This document shows, piece after piece, positions 32,069 to 38,030 of a stretch of 40,221 nucleotides of DNA. The first letter of the stretch is position 1. Each line of letters begins with the position of its first letter. Below the pieces are notes generated by a model. The model worked only from the letters and a program-made list of their open reading frames with translations, was not told the DNA's origin and made no database searches. The translations under genes and the position numbers were made by a program. The DNA is from Flavobacteriaceae bacterium (GTDB lineage Bacteria > Bacteroidota > Bacteroidia > Flavobacteriales > Flavobacteriaceae): assembly GCA_012959395.1 (NCBI GenBank), contig DUDG01000007.1, positions 2,501 to 42,721 on the forward strand, read 5' to 3'.

Positions 32069-32890
32069 TTATTTCTCTAAGTGAACAACTCTTTGAGGAA
32101 ATGGTATTTCAATATTATGTTCTTTAAAACTTTTGTGTATTAAAAACCTAATATCACTTTCAATTAAATTAACTCTAAATCCATTATTATATGTAAAAAT
32201 TAATTGAAAATCTAAAGAACTGTCTCCAAAATTTTTAAAAATTACACGAGGAGAAGGATTTTTCATAAGACGAGAATGAGTGTCAGCTATATCTAATAGA
32301 ATTTTTTTTACTAACTCAACGTCAGAACCATAAGACACTCCCACAGAAACACTCCCTCTTAAAACAGTTCCGTTTTCAGTCCAATTAAATAAAGTTGAAG
32401 TAAGATATTTGTGATTGGGTATAATTAACACTTTATTATCAAAAGTTACTGCTCTAGTAGTTCTTATTTTAATATTTTCTACTCTTCCAACTTTACCATC
32501 AATTTCAATAATATCTCCAACATGTACAGTTTGATCGGCTAATATTAAAATTCCAGAAATAATATCTTGAAAATACGTCTGTAGAGCTAGACCTATACCT
32601 ATAAATAAAGCTGCTGAAGCTGCGAAAATACCAGTTAGATTAATTCCGAAATTCTGAAAAGTAATTAGAATAACAACCAGGTATACAAAATAATTGAAAA
32701 AAGAAAAAACGGATTTAAATTTAAGTTTTCTTTCTTCATCTAGTTTTTTTGTTGCAATTTTTTTGACAAGCTTTAATGAAAAATAAGTGATTAAAAAGAT
32801 TAGTGTAACAATTAAAATTGTTACTATAGAAAACTTTATAGAATCTGTTATAAAAAATTCCTTGTTAATAAATTCAATAAACTTTTTCAT
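32069..32890 (-). CDS. Small-conductance mechanosensitive channel (MscS family)
   Basis: The 273-residue protein has three N-terminal membrane helices. The third is the pore helix (about 85-110), rich in Ala and Gly: LTGIFAASAALFIGIGLALQ. It is followed by the MscS beta domain with VHVGDIIEIDGKVGRVENI and IPNHKYLT, and an alpha/beta C-terminal cage ending PFPQRVVHL. The channel opens under membrane tension and releases solutes in hypo-osmotic shock. It is the first gene of the five-gene minus-strand run, so regulator, peptidase, phosphatase and sulfatase may share its promoter; the 76-base gap before it shows no perfect -7 box. Confidence 0.94.
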   Translation of the reverse strand: MKKFIEFINKEFFITDSIKFSIVTILIVTLIFLITYFSLKLVKKIATKKLDEERKLKFKSVFSFFNYFVYLVVILITFQNFGINLTGIFAASAALFIGIGLALQTYFQDIISGILILADQTVHVGDIIEIDGKVGRVENIKIRTTRAVTFDNKVLIIPNHKYLTSTLFNWTENGTVLRGSVSVGVSYGSDVELVKKILLDIADTHSRLMKNPSPRVIFKNFGDSSLDFQLIFTYNNGFRVNLIESDIRFLIHKSFKEHNIEIPFPQRVVHLEK

Positions 32891-32966
32891 CTGATAATAT
32901 TTTTTTAAATATAATCAAATTGAGAGTAAATATTAAGTGTAAAGACTATATTAACTAAAGATTGTT

Positions 32967-34076
32967 TTATGAGAACATATCTTTCACCTTTTCAAAAAAT
33001 GACTTTTCGCCTTTTTCAGGAGAGGGTATGAAATTTTCATTATTCTTCATTTGTTCAAAAAACAATTTTTGTTCTTTGTTTAAAATTCTAGGAGTCCAAA
33101 CATTAATATGAACTAATAAGTCACCTGCACCATAAGAGTTTAAACTTGTTAAACCTTTACCTCTTAATCTTAAAATTTTTCCAGACTGAATACCTGATTC
33201 AAGCTTAATTCTAACACTTCCAGTTACAGTTTCTATTTCCTTAGATATACCTAAAACAGCATCTGAAATACTTATGTACATGTCATAATGTAAATTATTA
33301 CCTTCTCTCTTTAGGGTTGGATGTTCATTTTCTTGAATTAGAACTATTAAATCCCCAGGTATTCCATCCCCAACAGAATCATTTCCTTTACCAGTAACTT
33401 TTAATTGCATATCATCCTCAACTCCAGCAGGTATTTTAACTAAAACTGTTTCTTCTGAAACAATTAAACCATTAGAATCTGAATTTGAAGGTCTATTAAA
33501 AATTACTTGACCAGAACCATTGCAGCTAGGACATGTGCTAGCTGATTGCATTCTTCCTAAAATAGTATTTGTAATTCTAGTTACTTGACCAGAACCATTA
33601 CAAGAAGAACAATTTTTATAGGATACTCCTTTAGCTTTTATCTTTCTTTTTACTTTAATTTTTTTCTCCACTCCAAGCACAATTTCTTTAAGTTCTAGAC
33701 TTACTCTAATTCTTAAATTACTGCCTTTAGACCTTCTTTGACTACCACCACCGAATCCACCAAATCCACCTCCAAAAGCACTCCCAAAAATATCGCCAAA
33801 TTGACTAAATATATCGTCCATATTCATTCCTCCTCCTCCAAATCCACCACTACCGTCAAATGCAGAATGACCAAACTGGTCATACTTAGATCGTTTCTCA
33901 GAATTACTTAAGACTTCATAAGCTTCGGCAGCCTTTTTGAAATTTTCTTCAGCAAAAGAATCACCAGGATTTTTATCAGGATGATATTTAATAGCTTTCT
34001 TTCTATAAGCCTTTTTAATTTCACTTTCAGAAGCTGATTTACTAATTCCTAGTATGTCATAATAATCTTCTTTCAT
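32967..34076 (-). CDS. dnaJ: Chaperone protein DnaJ, form with two zinc motifs
   Basis: This 369-residue Hsp40 stimulates DnaK. It has a J-domain (1-70) with HPD at 32-34, a Gly/Phe-rich linker (75-112), a zinc region, two beta-sandwich substrate domains and a C-terminal dimer end. Typical DnaJ has four CxxCxGxG motifs; this one has two, CSSCNGSG (Cys156/159) and CPSCNGSG (Cys182/185), so one zinc site instead of two is expected. The same short form occurs, as far as I recall, in other flavobacteria. It lies nine bases after grpE in a heat-shock operon; dnaK is elsewhere. Confidence 0.96.
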   Translation of the reverse strand: MKEDYYDILGISKSASESEIKKAYRKKAIKYHPDKNPGDSFAEENFKKAAEAYEVLSNSEKRSKYDQFGHSAFDGSGGFGGGGMNMDDIFSQFGDIFGSAFGGGFGGFGGGSQRRSKGSNLRIRVSLELKEIVLGVEKKIKVKRKIKAKGVSYKNCSSCNGSGQVTRITNTILGRMQSASTCPSCNGSGQVIFNRPSNSDSNGLIVSEETVLVKIPAGVEDDMQLKVTGKGNDSVGDGIPGDLIVLIQENEHPTLKREGNNLHYDMYISISDAVLGISKEIETVTGSVRIKLESGIQSGKILRLRGKGLTSLNSYGAGDLLVHINVWTPRILNKEQKLFFEQMKNNENFIPSPEKGEKSFFEKVKDMFS

Positions 34077-34085
34077 AAAGTTCTT

Positions 34086-34580
34086 TTAATTTCCTACCAC
34101 TACTTTAGGATATCTAATTATTTTATCTCCTAATTTATAACCACTTTCAATAATATCTATTACTTTACCTTTCATATTACTATCATCAACAGGAATTTGA
34201 GTAATTGCTTCATGAATCTCAACATCAAATTCATCACCTTTTTCAACTTCAATTAAAATCAATCCTTGAAATTTTAAAATTTCTGAAAATTTATTTTTTA
34301 TTAATAAAAAACCTTCCACAAGACCTTTTTCCTTAGACTTGCCAAACTCCAAAGAAGCTCTATTCATATCATCAATGACTGACAAAAGAGCTGTCATTAA
34401 CTCTTGTGAAGCAGTCTTGTATAAATCGAGTCTTTCCTTTGTTGTTCTTTTCTTGTAATTTTCAAATTCAGCAAAAAGTCTTAAAAACTTATCTTTTTCT
34501 TCTTTTAAAGAAATTTCAAGGTTATGTACTTGAACTTTTAAAGTAGGTTTTTTTTTTGATTTTGATTTAGAATCACTCAT
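34086..34580 (-). CDS. grpE: Nucleotide exchange factor GrpE
   Basis: GrpE releases ADP from DnaK and works with DnaJ. The 164-residue protein has a Lys-rich N-terminus, a long coiled-coil (about 20-70, with FLRLFAEFENYKKRTTKER), then the beta domain with HEAITQIPVDDSNMKGKVIDI and ESGYKLGDKIIRYPKVVVG. It leads the grpE-dnaJ operon and has a clear promoter 24 bases upstream with a perfect inverted repeat over the -7 box, a likely operator. Confidence 0.96.
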   Translation of the reverse strand: MSDSKSKSKKKPTLKVQVHNLEISLKEEKDKFLRLFAEFENYKKRTTKERLDLYKTASQELMTALLSVIDDMNRASLEFGKSKEKGLVEGFLLIKNKFSEILKFQGLILIEVEKGDEFDVEIHEAITQIPVDDSNMKGKVIDIIESGYKLGDKIIRYPKVVVGN

Positions 34581-34598
34581 TTCTATTTTTTTAAAAAT

Positions 34599-34619
34599 AT
34601 TGGCAAAAGTACTGCCAAT
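34599..34619. promoter_or_regulatory. Perfect inverted repeat over the grpE-dnaJ promoter (operator candidate)
   Basis: ATTGGCA (34599-34605) and TGCCAAT (34613-34619) form perfect 7-bp arms around a 7-base spacer. The repeat covers the -7 box of the grpE promoter. It differs from CIRCE (TTAGCACTC-N9-GAGTGCTAA), the HrcA operator, in sequence and arm length. Confidence 0.55.
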
Positions 34620-34636
34620 TTTATAAAATTGTCAAA
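34604..34636 (-). promoter_or_regulatory. grpE-dnaJ promoter (TTTG, 21 bases, TACTTTTG)
   Basis: On the minus strand TTTG (complement of 34633-34636) and TACTTTTG (complement of 34604-34611) are 21 bases apart. The -7 box is a perfect TAnnTTTG match and lies 24 bases before the grpE ATG. It is the vegetative type, so heat control, if any, would come from a repressor rather than an alternative sigma factor. Confidence 0.65.
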
Positions 34637-34642
34637 ATGTCA

Positions 34643-34705
34643 TCAAATTATTTTTGAAAGTATTTTTCCAATTAATCCTGAATCTCCTGTTATTAAAAAT
34701 CTCAT
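34643..34705 (-). pseudogene. Stub of an NAD(P)-binding Rossmann-fold (SDR/epimerase) gene
   Basis: On the minus strand an ATG at 34705 opens a 20-codon frame, MRFLITGDSGLIGKILSKII, then TGA. It has the full first beta-alpha unit of an extended SDR or nucleoside-diphosphate-sugar epimerase, with TG-x2-G-x2-G (TGDSGLIG) right after the start. No matching continuation is seen in any frame; grpE's promoter follows at once. An upstream -7 box at 34724-34731 suits it. I read it as the remains of a gene otherwise deleted. A real 20-residue peptide is possible but unlikely. Confidence 0.6.
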
Positions 34706-34723
34706 TATTATTTAATTAATGAT

Positions 34724-34731
34724 CAAAGTTA
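34724..34731 (-). promoter_or_regulatory. Orphan -7 box (TAACTTTG) upstream of the SDR stub
   Basis: On the minus strand TAACTTTG matches TAnnTTTG and lies 18 bases before the ATG of the stub. A TTG 20 bases further upstream (complement of 34752-34754) could be its -33 element. Transcripts could run on into grpE-dnaJ. Confidence 0.5.
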
Positions 34732-34764
34732 ATTTGTAATTTCGCTAATAACAATTGAAATACC

Positions 34765-35808
34765 ATGAAAATTGAAAAGATAAAAAAATCTAATATTTCA
34801 AAAATTGATTTAAATAATTTTGCTTTTGGAAGTATTTTTACAGATCATATGTTTGTTTGTTCTTATAAAGCAGGACAGTGGGTCAATCCAGAAATAAAAC
34901 CATACCAATCATTTTCAATTAGTCCATCCGCTAGCGTTTTTCATTATGGGCAAGCTTGTTTTGAAGGAATGAAAGCTTTTAAAGATGATAATGAAAAAGT
35001 TTGGTTATTTAGACCAAAAGAAAATCATCAACGAATTGTAAAGTCTTCAGAAAGATTAGCTATGCCTGCTTTTCCCGAAGAATTATTCATGGAGGCACTT
35101 ACTTTATTAATTAAAATAGATAAACATTGGATTAAAAAAGGGGTAGGAAATTCTCTTTACATTAGACCATTTATTTTTGCAAATCAAGAAAGTATAGGTG
35201 CAACAGAATCAACTGATTATAAATTCATGATCATTTGCGCTCCTGCCAACACATATTATACTAGTAATGTAAGAGTGAAAATAGAGGACTCTTATAGTAG
35301 AGCTTCAAAAGGTGGAGTTGGTTTCGCAAAAGCTGCAGGAAACTATGCTGCTCAATTTTATCCAACTAATCTAGCTAAAAAAGAAGGATTTCAACAAATA
35401 ATATGGACTGATTCATCTAATCATGAATATATCGAGGAAGCTGGAACAATGAATTTATTCTTTAGAATAAATGACACTTTATTAACTGCCCCAACTAATG
35501 ACAGTATTCTAGATGGCATAACAAGAAAAAGCATCATTGATTTAGCCAAAAAAGAAGGTCTTAAAACAGAAATTAGACCAATCAAAGTGTCTGAATTAAT
35601 TTCTGCTGCAAAAAGTGGAGACTTGAAAGAGATTTTTGGAAGTGGTACTGCAGTGGTAGTATTACCAATAATAGGTTTTGGATATAAAAACACTAATTAT
35701 GATTTACCAATAATTGAAAATTCTTGGGCTATACTTTTGAAGAAAAAATTAAACGATATTCAATATAATATTTCTAATGACCCCTTCAATTGGAGACATG
35801 AAGTTTAA
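34765..35808 (+). CDS. ilvE: Branched-chain amino acid aminotransferase
   Basis: This PLP enzyme moves the amino group between glutamate and the keto acids of Leu, Ile and Val. It has 347 residues, the longer eukaryote-like BCAT type. The PLP Lys is Lys189 in FAKAAGNYA; other family marks are FEGMKAF, LYIRPFIFA, EEAGTMNLFF and GTAVVVLPI. The rest of the ilv/leu pathway is not nearby. A near-match -7 box TAATTTCG is at 34737-34744. Its stop overlaps that of the convergent MazG-like gene (TTAA). Confidence 0.95.
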   Translation: MKIEKIKKSNISKIDLNNFAFGSIFTDHMFVCSYKAGQWVNPEIKPYQSFSISPSASVFHYGQACFEGMKAFKDDNEKVWLFRPKENHQRIVKSSERLAMPAFPEELFMEALTLLIKIDKHWIKKGVGNSLYIRPFIFANQESIGATESTDYKFMIICAPANTYYTSNVRVKIEDSYSRASKGGVGFAKAAGNYAAQFYPTNLAKKEGFQQIIWTDSSNHEYIEEAGTMNLFFRINDTLLTAPTNDSILDGITRKSIIDLAKKEGLKTEIRPIKVSELISAAKSGDLKEIFGSGTAVVVLPIIGFGYKNTNYDLPIIENSWAILLKKKLNDIQYNISNDPFNWRHEV

Positions 35809-36188
35809 TTTAATATTTTTGAAAAATCAGGTTTAAAATAATTAGGACCCTTCATAACTTTACCATCTTCTCTGTATATTGGTTTTCCATCATTGCCTAA
35901 CTTACTCATATTACTTCTTTGAATTTCATCAAAAACTTCTTCTATTTTATCTTGCATTCCATGTGCTATAATTGTTCCATATAAAATATATAACATATCT
36001 CCTAAAGCATCCGCCACTTCAATTAAATCATTATTTTGAGCAGCTTCTAGATATTCTTTATTTTCCTCATCCATTAAATTGAATCTTAAATTAATGGTTG
36101 CAAGATCTAATTTTGCTATTGGACTTTCTTTATAATTTAATTTATATACTTCGTGAAATTTTTTAACGGAATCAATTTGATGCTTCAT
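35805..36188 (-). CDS. MazG-like nucleoside triphosphate pyrophosphohydrolase family protein
   Basis: The 127-residue all-alpha protein has the MazG/phosphoribosyl-ATP pyrophosphohydrolase metal pattern: Glu41-Glu42-x2-Glu45 in MDEENKEYLEA, then Glu57, Asp60 and Asp64 in IEVADALGDMLYIL. The C-terminal third, with GNDGKPIYREDGKVMKGPNY, is typical of a single-domain subgroup that cleaves (d)NTPs to monophosphates, perhaps for nucleotide pool cleaning. It is a lone gene, divergent from the small membrane protein gene. Substrate is not known. Confidence 0.88.
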   Translation of the reverse strand: MKHQIDSVKKFHEVYKLNYKESPIAKLDLATINLRFNLMDEENKEYLEAAQNNDLIEVADALGDMLYILYGTIIAHGMQDKIEEVFDEIQRSNMSKLGNDGKPIYREDGKVMKGPNYFKPDFSKILN

Positions 36189-36202
36189 AATTTATTTAAT
36201 GT

Positions 36203-36210
36203 TATTTTTG
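36203..36210 (+). promoter_or_regulatory. -7 box (TATTTTTG) for the small membrane protein-crcB unit
   Basis: TATTTTTG is a perfect TAnnTTTG match 17 bases before the ATG at 36228, in the 39-base divergent gap with the MazG-like gene. Confidence 0.6.
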
Positions 36211-36227
36211 GACTAAAATAATTAAAT

Positions 36228-36416
36228 ATGTTTAGTAATGGTCAATTACTTTTCGCTGTTTTATTCTTTATATCCTTTATAATTATAATAACTCTTAGCT
36301 ATCAAAAAGATTTAAAAAGTCTTAAAGATTCATATAAAGGTATAAGATGGATGATTATTTGCTTTCTTTCATTTATTTTTTTATTAGTTATTTTAAAAAA
36401 ATTAAGCATTTCATGA
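36228..36416 (+). CDS. Small two-helix membrane protein
   Basis: This 62-residue protein has two hydrophobic helices (about residues 7-25 and 42-59) joined by a basic loop, QKDLKSLKDSYKGIRW. I do not know a function; I recall similar short proteins beginning MFS-GQL in other flavobacteria, so it is likely a real conserved gene. It has a good promoter box. The TGA stop overlaps the ATG of crcB as ATGA, so the two proteins are probably made together. An accessory role to the fluoride channel is conceivable but unproven. Confidence 0.75.
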   Translation: MFSNGQLLFAVLFFISFIIIITLSYQKDLKSLKDSYKGIRWMIICFLSFIFLLVILKKLSIS

Positions 36417-36778
36417 AACAATTTTTATTAGTTTTTTTTGGAGGAGGATTAGGTAGTGTGTTTCGTTACTTAATTTCCAAAATACCTTTATTTAACTTTT
36501 CTAAATTTCCTATACCCACTCTTTTTTCAAATATTATTGGCTGTTTCATCCTAGGTATTATACTGGGTTATGCTATTAAAAATGATCATTTAAGTTCTCC
36601 TCAAACACTTTTACTAGCAACAGGCTTTTGTGGTGGTCTAACCACTTTTTCAGCTTTTGCTTATGAGAATCTTGCTTTTATTAAAAGTGGTGAGATTACT
36701 CAAGTCTTTTTCTATACCTTAATATCTCTTATTTTAGGTTTTTCAGCCATTTTCATAGGTCTTCAACTGTCAAAATAA
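36413..36778 (+). CDS. crcB: Fluoride ion channel CrcB/Fluc
   Basis: This 121-residue, four-helix protein would export fluoride as an antiparallel dimer. Family marks are FFGGGLGSVFRYL (8-20), Asn40 in SNIIGCFILG and GFCGGLTTFSAF (71-82), which holds the pore phenylalanines and the central sodium-site region. The start at 36413 is chosen because it gives the standard family N-terminus and an ATGA overlap with the gene before it; the frame itself opens upstream at 36347. No fluoride riboswitch is seen upstream. Single-subunit type, not a split pair, at least in this window. Confidence 0.93.
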   Translation: MKQFLLVFFGGGLGSVFRYLISKIPLFNFSKFPIPTLFSNIIGCFILGIILGYAIKNDHLSSPQTLLLATGFCGGLTTFSAFAYENLAFIKSGEITQVFFYTLISLILGFSAIFIGLQLSK

Positions 36779-36794
36779 ATTTTTCATAATTAAA

Positions 36795-36808
36795 AATTTG
36801 TGCAAATT
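36795..36808. promoter_or_regulatory. Inverted repeat AATTTG-TG-CAAATT upstream of the ammonium operon
   Basis: Perfect 6-bp arms, AATTTG and CAAATT, flank a 2-base centre, about 116 bases before the -7 box. It could bind a dimeric regulator, but in such AT-rich DNA it may also be chance. Confidence 0.3.
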
Positions 36809-36853
36809 GATAATTTAATCCCCTGCATTTTATTATTATGAAAAATATCATAT

Positions 36854-36866
36854 ACTCAAAATGAGT
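36854..36866. promoter_or_regulatory. Inverted repeat ACTCA-AAA-TGAGT upstream of the ammonium operon
   Basis: Perfect 5-bp arms with a 3-base centre lie 57 bases before the -7 box. The arms are mixed in composition, so this is a somewhat better operator candidate than the AT-only repeat at 36795. The 206-base gap 36779-36984 holds otherwise only AT-rich DNA and the promoter. Confidence 0.35.
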
Positions 36867-36923
36867 TATTCATAAAAATAATAACTAATTCATTATTTTT
36901 TTATTAATAATTAAGTGTTTTGT

Positions 36924-36931
36924 TAAATTTG
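36924..36931 (+). promoter_or_regulatory. -7 box (TAAATTTG) for the porin-PII-Amt operon
   Basis: TAAATTTG is a perfect TAnnTTTG match 53 bases before the ATG at 36985. No -33 TTTG at 19-21 bases is seen, which would fit a promoter needing an activator. Confidence 0.55.
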
Positions 36932-36984
36932 CTAAGAATTTTATACAAAAAATCATCTATAACTATTAAAAATTAAAAAAAATT

Positions 36985-37650
36985 ATGAAAAAAGTAAAAA
37001 ACAAAAGTTTAATTATGACAACAGTTTTAATAACTGTTTTTTCATTTTTAACTACTAATAAATCTACAGCACAAGATTTAGGGGCGGACCTAGTTAGTTC
37101 TTATGTGTGGAGAGGAACTCAATTTGGTTCAGGAGCACATATACAACCATGGGTTTCTTTAAGCACTGGGAACTTAGAGTTTGGAGCATGGGGAAGTTTT
37201 CCAACAACTGCATCAGGAGGTGGAAATGAACTTGATTTATATGCAAGCTATTCATTTGGATCATTTGGATTAACGGTTACTAATTATACATTTCCAGGTG
37301 AAGGTGGAGCTTACAGTTCTGGAGAAGGACTACTAGAAGGAGATTATTTAGAGCTTTCGGGTTCTGCTGAGTTAGGACCAATTAATCTTTTGGTTGGTTA
37401 TTTTACTGAAGTTGAAGCATTATATATAGAAGCATCCTTTTCTGCTGGACCTGTTGATATTGCTTTAGGTTATGGAAATGATAGTGGAGACGCCTGGTAT
37501 GTTAATGGCGGAAGTGGATTAAGTAATATTTCATTAGGAGGAACAAAAGATATTAAAATATCAGAAGACTACTCTTTACCAGTTTTCGGATCACTTGTTT
37601 ATAACCCAAATTCAGAAGCAGCATTTCTTATATTTGGAGTAAGTTTTTAA
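36985..37650 (+). CDS. Outer-membrane beta-barrel porin, TorF/TIGR02001 type
   Basis: This 221-residue protein has a signal peptide (about 1-29, ending in STAQ) and a mature part of alternating short beta strands, opening with LGADLVSSYVWRGTQFG and ending in Phe (FLIFGVSF), the usual C-terminus of an outer-membrane barrel. The VSSYVWRG start is typical of the putative porin family TIGR02001. It leads an operon with a PII protein and an Amt transporter (26- and 15-base gaps), so it probably lets ammonium, or a compound carrying nitrogen, cross the outer membrane. That role is inferred from the neighbours. Confidence 0.82.
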   Translation: MKKVKNKSLIMTTVLITVFSFLTTNKSTAQDLGADLVSSYVWRGTQFGSGAHIQPWVSLSTGNLEFGAWGSFPTTASGGGNELDLYASYSFGSFGLTVTNYTFPGEGGAYSSGEGLLEGDYLELSGSAELGPINLLVGYFTEVEALYIEASFSAGPVDIALGYGNDSGDAWYVNGGSGLSNISLGGTKDIKISEDYSLPVFGSLVYNPNSEAAFLIFGVSF

Positions 37651-37676
37651 CAATTACTAACCTATAAAAAAATAAT

Positions 37677-38015
37677 ATGAAAAAAATCGAAGCAATTATT
37701 AGAAAATCAAAATTTTATAATGTAAAAAAAGCTCTTCATAATATTGAAGTTAACTTTTTTAGTTATTGGGATGTAACAGGTGTCGGTAATGAAAAAGAGG
37801 GGCATGTCTATAGAGGTGTTTCTTATAGCACTTCCAACATTCAAAGAAGATACATTTCTATTGTAGTATCTGATGAATTTGAACAAATAACTATCGATGC
37901 AATTCTAGAATCTGCATATACCGGAGAGGTTGGAGATGGAAAAATATTTGTACTTCCTGCTGAAGAAGCTTATAGAATAAGAACAAAAGAAAAAGGAAAA
38001 ACTTCACTAAACTAA
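37677..38015 (+). CDS. PII family nitrogen regulatory protein
   Basis: The 112-residue protein is a trimeric signal protein that senses 2-oxoglutarate, ATP and ADP. It starts MKKIEAIIRKSKFYNVKKAL, has a T-loop with Tyr50 in YRGVSY, and a B-loop TGEVGDGKIFV (82-92), and ends IRTKEKG. Tyr50 lines up with the uridylylated Tyr51 of GlnB. The T-loop differs from E. coli: the ligand-binding GFGRQKGH is GVGNEKEGH and the tip reads STSNIQRR. Genes beside amt normally encode GlnK, which blocks the transporter when nitrogen is plentiful. Confidence 0.95.
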   Translation: MKKIEAIIRKSKFYNVKKALHNIEVNFFSYWDVTGVGNEKEGHVYRGVSYSTSNIQRRYISIVVSDEFEQITIDAILESAYTGEVGDGKIFVLPAEEAYRIRTKEKGKTSLN

Positions 38016-38030
38016 ATTATTAAAGAAATT

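Noticed and set aside
36347-36412. Upstream extension of crcB starting at 36347
   Set aside because: The extra 22 residues overlap the small membrane protein gene and do not resemble the CrcB N-terminus; the ATG at 36413 gives the family start.
36189-36412. Fluoride riboswitch before crcB
   Set aside because: The sequence before crcB is coding for the small protein, and I could not find the conserved riboswitch core in it or in the short leader.
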